A stretch of 64,000 bases of DNA from JAAYTL01 sp031460505 (GTDB lineage Bacteria; Bacillota; Clostridia; Tissierellales; Tissierellaceae): assembly GCA_031460505.1 (NCBI GenBank), contig JAVKTT010000001.1, positions 372,001 through 436,000 of the forward strand, written 5' to 3'. The notes under the pieces were generated by a model that saw only the letters and a list, made by a program, of their open reading frames with translations, did not search any database and had not been told where the DNA came from. The position numbers and the translations under genes are program-made. Every line of letters begins with the position of its first letter. Positions within the stretch are counted from its first letter, which is position 1. Positions 34,392 to 42,266 of this stretch are shown in pieces.

Positions 34392-35495
34392 CTATGCTAA
34401 TTTTCCTCTTCCTAATATAGGAATTATCTCAACAACTTTACCTTCAGTCAATAGATAAGCTTTATCATATAAATTTACTACAGGGCAAATATGGTTTGGA
34501 ATAATCTCTACCTTATCACCAATTTGTATATTGTCTCTAAATTCTTTGTTATAGATAATTCCATGTTCATCAAATACTTTGTCCATATACACACCATAAT
34601 CTTTAATATAACCTAAACCTGTAGTCTTACAAATACCTTGATTTCTAGTCTGCATAGTTATACCTTTAGCTCCAACATCTAGAATTACTCTCTCATCTGT
34701 AGGCTTGCTAATAACTGTAGCTAAAACAGATGCAGCACACCTATCATAAGTTCCAAGGGCATTTCCTTGAGATGCATCCATTAAAATATAAGTACCAGGT
34801 CTAATTTCAGTTATCCCTTTCATTATTGGTAGATTGTAAATTACTGGCGGTGTAGCTCCGATACTTACTACTTCTAGTTCAACACCCAACTCTTCTGCAA
34901 TATATGCAAATTTCAAAGTACGAATTTGAGCTTCATCAAATATTCTTTTTAAATCATCTATATCCGATGCCCCATAACTATGACCCTCATGGGAAAATAT
35001 ACCTTTTAAGTCTACATTTTTACATGTCTTAATATACTTAACTAAATTTATAAAATCATCTTCCTCAATAATTCCAGATCTGTTTTCTCCAACTTCAATT
35101 TCTATAAGAACTTGAGCCTTCTTAGTTTCCTCTTCAAATACCTTTTCAATTTCCCTTACATGCTCTATAGAATCTATTCCAAAAGATATATTAATCTTTC
35201 TATTTAAGGTCTTTATTCTTTCTAGTTTAGTAGTACCCACAATTTCATTGGCTATAAATATATCACCAATTCCATTTTCAGCCATTACTTCTGCTTCTCC
35301 TACTTTTGCAACTGTTATCCCCCTAGCCCCTACTTCAACTTGTAAATTTGCTAAATATGGCATCTTGTGGGTCTTAGTATGAGGTCTTAAATTTACATCA
35401 TATTTATTTGCATACTCCTGGATAAACTTTATATTATCCAAAATCTTGACCTTATCAATCAATAAAGCTGGCGTATCTAAATCTTTGATATTCAC
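34392..35495 (-). CDS. DSD1-type PLP enzyme (D-threonine aldolase / D-serine dehydratase family)
   Basis: 367-residue fold-III PLP enzyme with an alanine-racemase-like barrel. The PLP lysine lies in LRPHTKTHKMPYLA near residue 42, IEVGENRSG and FSHEGHSYG follow, and the zinc-site pattern NHICPVVNLYD is near residue 335, as in D-threonine aldolases, 3-hydroxy-D-aspartate aldolases and D-serine dehydratases. These split or deaminate D-3-hydroxy amino acids; which one is not decided here. The start is GTG at 35495, five bases after GGGGGAG, with a TATAAT at 35526-35531. It sits between megL copy 3 and the LacI operon as a single gene. Confidence 0.82.
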   Translation of the reverse strand: MNIKDLDTPALLIDKVKILDNIKFIQEYANKYDVNLRPHTKTHKMPYLANLQVEVGARGITVAKVGEAEVMAENGIGDIFIANEIVGTTKLERIKTLNRKINISFGIDSIEHVREIEKVFEEETKKAQVLIEIEVGENRSGIIEEDDFINLVKYIKTCKNVDLKGIFSHEGHSYGASDIDDLKRIFDEAQIRTLKFAYIAEELGVELEVVSIGATPPVIYNLPIMKGITEIRPGTYILMDASQGNALGTYDRCAASVLATVISKPTDERVILDVGAKGITMQTRNQGICKTTGLGYIKDYGVYMDKVFDEHGIIYNKEFRDNIQIGDKVEIIPNHICPVVNLYDKAYLLTEGKVVEIIPILGRGKLA

Positions 35496-35566
35496 AAAAT
35501 CTCCCCCTAGTTTTATATTGATTTAATTATATCTTATTTACTAGGTTATGAATACTCAAAATTATT

Positions 35567-35605
35567 AAAATACAGTAGATAGAATTATTCTACCTACTGT
35601 ATTTT
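35567..35605 (-). terminator. Intrinsic terminator of the regulator 2/NhaC/megL copy 3 operon
   Basis: Perfect 12-base arms AAAATACAGTAG / CTACTGTATTTT, 15-base loop, minus strand ending TATTTTAATAATTTTG. Confidence 0.85.
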
Positions 35606-35610
35606 AATTT

Positions 35611-36810
35611 TTATACTAATGCATCAAGTGCTTGTTTTAAGTCTGCTATAATATCATCTGATGATTCTAAACCAACTGATAATCTAACTAATCCTTCGGC
35701 TATACCACTTGCTGCTCTCTCTTCTGGTGTATATGGTGAGTGAGTCATGCTTGCAGGGTGTTGGATTAATGTTTCAGCATCTCCTAAACTTACTGCTAGA
35801 GTACATAGTTCAACTGTATTCATTAATTTTACTCCTGCATCTCTTCCACCTTTTAATTCAAATGCTATCATAGCACCTGGCAAACTCATTTGTTTCTTAG
35901 CTAATTCATATTGTGGGAAACTCTTAAGTCCAGGATATTTTACTACATCAACTGCTGGATGTGATTCTAAGAATTCAGCAACCGCTTGTGCATTTGCACA
36001 GTGTCTTTCCATTCTTATTTCTAAAGTTTTCATTCCTCTGTTTACTAAGAATGCATCGAATGGGCTCATTGTTGCACCAGTCATATCTTTTAATCCCATA
36101 GTTCTTACTGCAATCATAAATTCTAATGAACCTACTGCAAATCCTGCTATTACATCTCCATGTCCATTTAAATATTTTGTAGCTGAGTGAACTACTACAT
36201 CTGCACCTAATTCTAATGGTCTTTGAATATATGGTGAACAGAAAGTATTATCCACAACTACTATACAACCTTCATTTTCATGAGCAATATTTGAGATAGT
36301 TTCAAGATCAGTAACCAGCAGATTTGGATTAGCTGGTGTTTCTAAGTATACTAATGTTGTATTTTCTTTCATTGCAGCTCTTACATTTTCAGGATCTGAA
36401 GTATCTACAAAACTTACTTCAACTCCATACTTTGATATTCCATGATTTAAATAAGCAAATGTACAACCATATAGTGTTTTTGCAGCAACTATATGATCTC
36501 CAGCTTTTACATGAGTCCAGATAACTGAAGTAATAGCTCCCATACCTGATGCAAATGAAACTGCAGCTTCTCCACCTTCTAAGTTAGCTAGTTTTTCTTC
36601 TACTTGTGTATTTGTTGGGTTTGCTGTTCTTGAATAAGCATAACCTGCTTCTTCACCCATAAATATTCTTGCACCTTGCTCAGCTGAATCAAACATAAAA
36701 GTTGATGTTTGATAAATTGGTGTAGCTAAAGCACCAAATTCATTTTTTTGATATCCTGCGTGTATTGCTCTAGTTCCAAAATCCATTTTATCTAATTTTT
36801 CTCTGTCCAT
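35611..36810 (-). CDS. megL: Methionine gamma-lyase, copy 3
   Basis: 399-residue PLP enzyme with KTLYGCTFAYLNHGISKYG (Tyr114, Cys116), HSATKYLNGHGD, and HPASMTHSPYTPEER. It is the most divergent of the three copies: YAYSRTANPTNTQ, FMFDSAEQGARIFMGEEAG and a VRTMGLKDMTGATMSPFD block differ from copies 1 and 2. Third gene of regulator 2-NhaC-megL. All known active residues for methionine gamma-lyase remain. Copies could differ in preference for methionine, homocysteine or cysteine, which sequence reading cannot resolve. Confidence 0.9.
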   Translation of the reverse strand: MDREKLDKMDFGTRAIHAGYQKNEFGALATPIYQTSTFMFDSAEQGARIFMGEEAGYAYSRTANPTNTQVEEKLANLEGGEAAVSFASGMGAITSVIWTHVKAGDHIVAAKTLYGCTFAYLNHGISKYGVEVSFVDTSDPENVRAAMKENTTLVYLETPANPNLLVTDLETISNIAHENEGCIVVVDNTFCSPYIQRPLELGADVVVHSATKYLNGHGDVIAGFAVGSLEFMIAVRTMGLKDMTGATMSPFDAFLVNRGMKTLEIRMERHCANAQAVAEFLESHPAVDVVKYPGLKSFPQYELAKKQMSLPGAMIAFELKGGRDAGVKLMNTVELCTLAVSLGDAETLIQHPASMTHSPYTPEERAASGIAEGLVRLSVGLESSDDIIADLKQALDALV

Positions 36811-36869
36811 TATATTTTGCCTCCCTATTTGATTTATATATAATATTAAAATCTAATAATATTAACTAA

Positions 36870-38249
36870 TTATTTTGCACTACCTGCTAATTTGCTCATT
36901 GGTTTGTCTTGTTCAAAATTCCATGGATCCTTTCTAATCAAACCATCAGTAAATGGTATATAGATAGAAACTATAGCGAATACAGCAAGTAACATTTGAT
37001 ACCATAGTAATGGCATAATATCAACTACAGATAATGCACCATTTGTTAATCCCGCAGCAATAAGTAATTGTCCACCATAAGGAATCATTCCTTGCATAAC
37101 GCATGAGAAAGAGTCAAGTAGTGATGCTGATCTTCTTGGGTCAACTTCATATTCATTACATATTTCTTTTGCAATAGGTCCAGATATAATTATTGCTATT
37201 GTATTGTTTGCAGTAGCCATATCAACTAATGATACTAATGCCGCAATACCAATTTCTGCAGATTTTTTACCTTTAATCATATTCTTTACTTTTAATAGAA
37301 TCCATTGAATTCCTCCTGCATGGTTAACCATTTGAGCAAGTCCACCAATTAGTAAGGATAAAATAACTAATTCAAACATTCCATTAAAACCACCATTTAT
37401 GTTTTGAGCCAAACTAACTATTGTTAAATCACCATAAATTAATCCTATAATTCCAGAGGATAATATTCCTGATGTTAAAACTACGAACACGTTAACACCT
37501 ATTAATGAAGCTATTAATACTAGAATGTATGGTATCATTTTTATAATATTGTAAGAATATGTTCCTGCTTCAACTACATTTACTGGTTTTCCTAATACTA
37601 AAAGTAATATTATAGTTATTGCAGCTGCCGGAAGTGCTATCATTAGATTTAATCTAAATTTATCTCTCATTTCACAACCTTGTGTTCTTGTAGCAGCTAT
37701 AGTTGTATCTGAGATTACAGACATGTTATCCCCAAACATTGAGCCACCTACTAGAGCAGCTATTACTAAAGCTAAGCTTAATCCACCTTTTTCAGCTAAC
37801 CCAACAGCTATAGGTCCAACAGCTACTATAGTTCCTACTGAAGTTCCTGTAGCTATTGAGATAAAACAAGCAATTATAAATATGCCCGCTGTAATAAATT
37901 GTGGCGGTATTAATGTTAATGCAAAGTTTACTGTTGATTCAACTCCACCCATAGTTTTCGCTACAGTAGAGAATGCTCCTGCTAAAATAAATATGAAACA
38001 CATGATAATGATATCTTCATTACCAGCACCTTTTAAAAAGGTATTAAATTTTTCATCAATTGAACCTTTAAACATAATAAATGCAAATATAATTGCTACT
38101 AATGCTGCTACTGTTGCCGGGAATTGATAGAATGCCATCTCAACCCCTTGAGCTTGAAGAATAAGTCCTGATCCCATATAAACTACGATAAAAATTAAGA
38201 ATGGGACTAATGCTAAACCACTGCCTTTTTGTTGCTTTAAGTCATTCAT
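36870..38249 (-). CDS. NhaC-family carrier, probable methionine transporter, copy 3
   Basis: 459-residue polytopic membrane protein with ATGTSVGTIVAVGPIAVGLA, GSMFGDNMSVISDTTIAATR and LVDMATANNTIAIIISGPIA, matching the other two copies block by block but with more substitutions. Second gene after regulator 2. An AGGAGGC ribosome site precedes the ATG. Substrate inferred from megL pairing. Confidence 0.82.
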   Translation of the reverse strand: MNDLKQQKGSGLALVPFLIFIVVYMGSGLILQAQGVEMAFYQFPATVAALVAIIFAFIMFKGSIDEKFNTFLKGAGNEDIIIMCFIFILAGAFSTVAKTMGGVESTVNFALTLIPPQFITAGIFIIACFISIATGTSVGTIVAVGPIAVGLAEKGGLSLALVIAALVGGSMFGDNMSVISDTTIAATRTQGCEMRDKFRLNLMIALPAAAITIILLLVLGKPVNVVEAGTYSYNIIKMIPYILVLIASLIGVNVFVVLTSGILSSGIIGLIYGDLTIVSLAQNINGGFNGMFELVILSLLIGGLAQMVNHAGGIQWILLKVKNMIKGKKSAEIGIAALVSLVDMATANNTIAIIISGPIAKEICNEYEVDPRRSASLLDSFSCVMQGMIPYGGQLLIAAGLTNGALSVVDIMPLLWYQMLLAVFAIVSIYIPFTDGLIRKDPWNFEQDKPMSKLAGSAK

Positions 38250-38279
38250 TTGTTATGCCTCCTTGAGATTTTATGTATC

Positions 38280-38298
38280 ATTAACCCTTTCGGTTAAT
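38280..38298 (-). other. Small intercistronic hairpin between regulator 2 and NhaC copy 3
   Basis: Arms ATTAACC / GGTTAAT with a 5-base loop CTTTC. A weaker similar stem lies in the same place after regulator 1 (about 19445-19472). It may separate regulator and transporter expression levels. Confidence 0.4.
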
Positions 38299-38313
38299 AA
38301 TCTAATTAATTAC

Positions 38314-39855
38314 TTACTTTCTCCACTCCTTGTCCAATATGTTGTATCTTTTGATTCTATTAGTTAATAATGTTGGGGTTACTTTCAACTTCTTTGCTGT
38401 ACTTCTAACACTATTATTATTTTTTAAGGCTTTTAGGATTATGTCTCGTTCAAACTCCCCTACTACATCAGTGAGTGAGGAATTATCAGGTATGTCTCTG
38501 TGCATCTCAATATTTAAATTTAGTATAATATCCTTTTCCTCAACTATATTATTAGCTGATAGTGCAACAGCTCTTTCAACCACATTTTGTAATTCTCTAA
38601 TGTTTCCAGGCCAGTTGTACTCCACCATTTTCTTCATAGCTTTTGTATCTATCTCATTAATAACCTTTCCATATCTTTTTGAATGCTTTGTGGTAAAATG
38701 TTCAACCAATATTGGAATATCATCTTTTCTATTTCTTAAAGAAGGAATTTCTACATTAAAAATATTTATTCTATATAATAAATCTAGTCTAAATTTGCCT
38801 GTGTTAACTAAATTATCTATATCTTGATTTGTTGCTGAGATAATCCTAATATCAATAGGTATTTCTTGGTGTCCACCTATTCTCCTTACACTTTTCTCTT
38901 GAAGTACTCTTAGTAATTTTGATTGTAAGTGAGGAGGCATCTCCCCTATTTCATCTAAGAATATGGTTCCTCCCTCTCCTATTTCAAAAATGCCTTTGCT
39001 ACCTTCTTTTTTACCACCAGTAAACGAGCCTCTTTCATATCCAAAAAGCTCACTTTCCAGTAATTGTTCCGGTATTGCAGCACAGTTTATAGCAATGAAA
39101 GGTTTTAGTTTCCTATCACTTAAATTGTGTATTGCACGGGCGAATAGTTCCTTACCCGTACCACTTTCTCCAGTTATTAGCACAGGAGAATCAGATTTAG
39201 CATAAAGCTTTGCTTGATTTACTACTTCATACATTTTATTACTTTCACCAATTATGTCTTCAAATGTAATTGGGTTATGGTATATGTCTTGATTTACAAT
39301 ATCACTTAAAGATAGTAAATATCCCGAGAAAACATTTCCATCACCTACAATAGGTTTTATATTCATATTGTAAAATTGATTGCCTATTTGTATCTTTTGA
39401 TTTTTTATAGATTTAGATTTTTCATCATTCAATATAAATAGCCTAACGTTTTCATCAGTGATATAATGAGTGATCAATTTATCAGTAATATTATCTAAAG
39501 TAGTTTTAAATATTTTCTCAGTTACTAAATCATTTCCATATTTAATATGGCCTTGTGGATTTAGTACTACAACTCCTTGAGGTATGATATCTAAAACCCT
39601 TTTCATTTCAATATCTCTTTCTTCAAAAGGAAGTAAAGCAACCTCTTCAACACTTTCGAATTCCTCTAAGTTATTCATATCGTTAATAGCTTTATTCCAT
39701 ATATCATCTTCAATATCTGGGACTACATAATAAGCTATCTTTGAATAAACCTCCATGTTTAAAATAGATATATTGTTTCTACTAAGTATAGTTAAAAACT
39801 TGTATGTCAAATGTGGTGTATCTACATTAGTTACAATTTTTATTCTTCGAGCCAT
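38314..39855 (-). CDS. TyrR-like ACT-PAS-AAA+ sigma-54 activator, regulator 2
   Basis: 513-residue paralogue of the regulator at 19483 with the same layout: ACT-type N-terminus (1-75), PAS (IPQGVVVLNPQGHIKYGND, 85-190), AAA+ (Walker A GESGTGKELFARA, Walker B GGTIFLDEIGEM) and TyrR-type helix-turn-helix (SVRSTAKKLKVTPTLLTNRI). The sigma-54 loop again reads GSFTGG instead of GAFTGA. The recognition helix differs from regulator 1 (PTLLTNRIKRY against HTLLINRIKKY), matching the different boxes upstream (TGAAACG against TGGAAT). First gene of the copy 3 operon and probably self-activating. Confidence 0.87.
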   Translation of the reverse strand: MARRIKIVTNVDTPHLTYKFLTILSRNNISILNMEVYSKIAYYVVPDIEDDIWNKAINDMNNLEEFESVEEVALLPFEERDIEMKRVLDIIPQGVVVLNPQGHIKYGNDLVTEKIFKTTLDNITDKLITHYITDENVRLFILNDEKSKSIKNQKIQIGNQFYNMNIKPIVGDGNVFSGYLLSLSDIVNQDIYHNPITFEDIIGESNKMYEVVNQAKLYAKSDSPVLITGESGTGKELFARAIHNLSDRKLKPFIAINCAAIPEQLLESELFGYERGSFTGGKKEGSKGIFEIGEGGTIFLDEIGEMPPHLQSKLLRVLQEKSVRRIGGHQEIPIDIRIISATNQDIDNLVNTGKFRLDLLYRINIFNVEIPSLRNRKDDIPILVEHFTTKHSKRYGKVINEIDTKAMKKMVEYNWPGNIRELQNVVERAVALSANNIVEEKDIILNLNIEMHRDIPDNSSLTDVVGEFERDIILKALKNNNSVRSTAKKLKVTPTLLTNRIKRYNILDKEWRK

Positions 39856-39886
39856 TGCTTAATTCAATCCTTTCAATATTCTATAT

Positions 39887-39902
39887 TGCAATTGTCATGC
39901 CA
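39887..39902 (-). promoter_or_regulatory. Sigma-54 (-24/-12) promoter of regulator 2 operon
   Basis: Minus-strand TGGCATGACAATTGCA, GG and GC exactly ten bases apart. Predicted start near 39876, about 20 bases before the regulator ATG. Confidence 0.92.
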
Positions 39903-39963
39903 ACATTTCGCTTAGTACTTTACAGCCTTACAGCAATTATATCTTGACTTGTTATAGTCTAGA

Positions 39964-40054
39964 TGAAACGTTTTCGTTTCAATATTTTAAGAGCAATCGT
40001 TTTCAATGCTTAAGGCTGCAGTGTTTTCATTTCAGATGATACGTTTTCGTGTCA
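39964..40054. promoter_or_regulatory. Three-box enhancer upstream of the regulator 2 promoter
   Basis: Boxes TGAAACGTTTTCGTTTCA (39964-39981, arms perfect), TGCAGTGTTTTCATTTCA (40017-40034) and TGATACGTTTTCGTGTCA (40037-40054). Offsets 0, 53 and 73 bp are the same as at the regulator 1 promoter, but the half-site is TGAAACG rather than TGGAATG. A weaker match at 39993-40010 lies between. Confidence 0.82.
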
Positions 40055-40070
40055 CATTATGCGAGAAAAA

Positions 40071-40095
40071 AACAAACCCTTTATTTTGGTTTGTT
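40071..40095 (-). terminator. Intrinsic terminator after deoD
   Basis: Arms AACAAACC / GGTTTGTT with a 9-base loop; minus strand continues TTTTTTCTCGC. Confidence 0.85.
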
Positions 40096-40108
40096 TTTAA
40101 TTCATATT

Positions 40109-40810
40109 TTATATAAGTTCCAAGGCGATTTCCATCATTTTGGAGAATCCTGTTTCTCTTTCTTTTGATGTTGTTTCTAATTTAGTTACTAAGGAATCTG
40201 AAACTGTAAGAATTGTAAGAGCATTTACCCCAGCTGCTGCTGCGTTACAGTATAATGCATATGCTTCCATTTCTACAGCAAGTACTCCCATAGATGCCCA
40301 CTTTTTATATACATCTGGATTTGCATTATAAAACACATCACTACTTAGTATATTTCCTACATGTGTATCTATACCCTTTTTATCAGCAACTTGTTTTGCC
40401 TTGTACAATAAATCCCAAGAAGCTATTGCTGAGAATGTACCTGGTAAATCATATTGATGAGCATAACTTGAATTGGTACATGCTCCCATTCCAAGAATTA
40501 TATCATAAAGCTCTAAGTCTTCATTATACGCTCCACAGGATCCAACTCTGATTAGGTTTTTAACTCCATAAAAATGTATTAATTCATAGGAATAAATCCC
40601 TATAGATGGCATTCCCATTCCACTACCCATTACAGATACTTTCTTACCTTTATAGGTACCAGTATATCCAAACATATTTCTAACAGTATTGAATTGGATA
40701 ACATCTTCTAAAAAAGTATCAGCAATAAATTTTGCCCTTAATGGATCCCCTGGTAAAAGTATGGTTTCTGCAATATCGCCTTTTATAGCACTTATGTGAG
40801 CAGTTGTCAT
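40109..40810 (-). CDS. deoD: Purine-nucleoside phosphorylase
   Basis: Phosphorolysis of purine (deoxy)nucleosides to base and (deoxy)ribose 1-phosphate. The 233-residue protein has the hexameric DeoD pattern: HISAIKGDIAETILLPGDPL with the phosphate-site residues, NTVRNMFGYTGTYKGKKVSV, LIRVGSCGAYNEDLELYD near residue 85, and GVLAVEMEAYALYCNAAAAG near residue 178. Single-gene unit divergent from glutamate dehydrogenase, with AAGGGGTG as ribosome site. Confidence 0.95.
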   Translation of the reverse strand: MTTAHISAIKGDIAETILLPGDPLRAKFIADTFLEDVIQFNTVRNMFGYTGTYKGKKVSVMGSGMGMPSIGIYSYELIHFYGVKNLIRVGSCGAYNEDLELYDIILGMGACTNSSYAHQYDLPGTFSAIASWDLLYKAKQVADKKGIDTHVGNILSSDVFYNANPDVYKKWASMGVLAVEMEAYALYCNAAAAGVNALTILTVSDSLVTKLETTSKERETGFSKMMEIALELI

Positions 40811-40869
40811 CTAATCACCCCTTGTTATATTGTTATTTTGAATTGATTATATCATATTTATTTAACTTA

Positions 40870-40907
40870 TTGCATTACTATTATTTCAGTGTAATAATAT
40901 ATATAAT
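40870..40907 (+). promoter_or_regulatory. Candidate promoter of glutamate dehydrogenase
   Basis: A perfect TATAAT at 40902-40907 and a TTGCAT at 40870-40875 with TAATAA at 40892-40897 (16-base spacer) give two overlapping choices. The exact start site is uncertain. Confidence 0.4.
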
Positions 40908-40944
40908 AATATTGTATGTATTTCTAAATTTTAGGAGGGATAAC

Positions 40945-42216
40945 ATGAATAAAGAAATTTTAAACCCCTTAGAAAGTGCACAAAAACAAATTAAAACTGC
41001 ATGTGATAAATTGCAACTAGACCCATCAGTTTATGAAATCTTGAAAGAACCTCAAAGAGTAATTGAAATATCAATCCCTGTAAAAATGGATGATGGAACC
41101 GTAAAGACTTTTAAAGGATATAGGTCTTTACATAGTGATGCAATCGGCCCAGGAAAAGGAGGTATTAGATTTCATCACGATGTTAATATGGATGAAGTAA
41201 AAGCCCTATCTATCTGGATGACATTTAAATGTTGTGTTACAGGAATTCCTTATGGAGGTGCCAAGGGCGGAGTTACAGTCAATCCTAAAGAATTATCCCA
41301 AGGAGAATTAGAAAGATTATCTAGAGGATATATCCAAGGATTATACAAATATTTAGGAGATAGAATAGATATACCAGCACCTGACGTAAATACAAATGGT
41401 CAGATTATGGCGTGGATGGTAGATGAGTTCAATAAATTAACTGGACATCATGAACTCGGAGTTATTACAGGTAAACCTGTATTATGGGGAGGCTCTAAAG
41501 GTAGAAACGAAGCAACTGGACTTGGTGTAGCATTTACAGTAAGAGAAGCTTTAAAGAAATATAATATTGATATAAATGGTGCAACTGTAGCAGTCCAAGG
41601 GTTCGGAAATGTAGGTAGCTTTGCTATTAAAAACATACAAAGATTAGGTGCTAAAATAGTTGCAGTGGCTCACCACAATAAAGAAATTGGAAACTATGCC
41701 ATCTATAATAAAGATGGTTTAGATTTCGATGACTTATATGATCATTATCATATAAAGGGAAATAGAGACTTCTTGAAATATCCTAATGGCGAAATAATAA
41801 ATGGTGATGATTTCTGGCAATTAGATGTAGATGTATTGATACCTGCAGCACTTGAAAATGTAATAACAACAGAAGTTGCAGAAAAAATCAGTGCCAAACT
41901 TGTATGTGAAGCAGCAAACGGACCAACTACTCCAGAAGCCGATGAAGTTTTAGAAAAAAGGGGGATACCTCTTACTCCAGATATACTAACAAATTCAGGT
42001 GGAGTTACAGTTTCCTATTTTGAATGGGTACAAAACCTTTATGGTTATTATTGGGAGGAAGAAGAAATTACAGAAAAACTCGAAAAAGCAATGGTTAATG
42101 CATTTAACGCCATTTGGCAAATAAAAGAGGATTATAATGTAAGTATTAGGCAAGCTGCATATTTACATTCTGTGAAAAAAGTCGCTGATGTAATGAAGTT
42201 AAGAGGATGGTATTAA
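40945..42216 (+). CDS. NAD(P)-dependent glutamate dehydrogenase
   Basis: Interconverts glutamate and 2-oxoglutarate plus ammonia; the key step of glutamate fermentation and amino-nitrogen handling. The 423-residue protein has KGYRSLHSDAIGPGKGGIRF, the catalytic lysine region GIPYGGAKGGVTVNPK near residue 105, PAPDVNTNGQIMAWMVDEF, and the nucleotide fold VAVQGFGNVGSFA near residue 215. Start at 40945 follows TTAGGAGGGA; the frame is open 47 codons upstream but that stretch is a hydrophobic, low-complexity promoter region. Length fits the hexameric clostridial enzymes. NAD preference is likely but not proven. Confidence 0.94.
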   Translation: MNKEILNPLESAQKQIKTACDKLQLDPSVYEILKEPQRVIEISIPVKMDDGTVKTFKGYRSLHSDAIGPGKGGIRFHHDVNMDEVKALSIWMTFKCCVTGIPYGGAKGGVTVNPKELSQGELERLSRGYIQGLYKYLGDRIDIPAPDVNTNGQIMAWMVDEFNKLTGHHELGVITGKPVLWGGSKGRNEATGLGVAFTVREALKKYNIDINGATVAVQGFGNVGSFAIKNIQRLGAKIVAVAHHNKEIGNYAIYNKDGLDFDDLYDHYHIKGNRDFLKYPNGEIINGDDFWQLDVDVLIPAALENVITTEVAEKISAKLVCEAANGPTTPEADEVLEKRGIPLTPDILTNSGGVTVSYFEWVQNLYGYYWEEEEITEKLEKAMVNAFNAIWQIKEDYNVSIRQAAYLHSVKKVADVMKLRGWY

Positions 42217-42221
42217 ATTCG

Positions 42222-42251
42222 AAGGACCTTATGAATTTTCATAAGGTCCTT
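42222..42251 (+). terminator. Intrinsic terminator after glutamate dehydrogenase
   Basis: Perfect 13-base arms AAGGACCTTATGA / TCATAAGGTCCTT, 4-base loop, then TTTATATA on the plus strand. It lies between convergent genes and may also stop malic enzyme transcription, though no T run follows on the minus strand. Confidence 0.9.
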
Positions 42252-42266
42252 TTATATACTTACTAT

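Noticed and set aside
35747..36190. Plus-strand open frame of 147 residues inside megL copy 3
   Set aside because: Similar antisense frames do not exist intact in the other two megL copies; composition is not protein-like.
38330..38827. Plus-strand open frame of 165 residues inside regulator 2
   Set aside because: Antisense to the helix-turn-helix and AAA+ coding region; not preserved in the paralogue at 19483.
39964..39981. Catabolite-repression (CcpA) site
   Set aside because: TGAAACGTTTTCGTTTCA is out of register with TGWAANCGNTNWCA, and its repeats and spacing relate it to the enhancer boxes of the sister loci.
39993..40010. Fourth enhancer box (GCAATCGTTTTCAATGCT) in the regulator 2 region
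   Set aside because: Weaker symmetry, and no counterpart at this offset in the other two enhancers; kept only as a possible half-site.
40804..40944. N-terminal extension of glutamate dehydrogenase
   Set aside because: The 47 extra residues would be read from the divergent promoter region; a strong AGGAGG lies just before the ATG at 40945, where family members begin.
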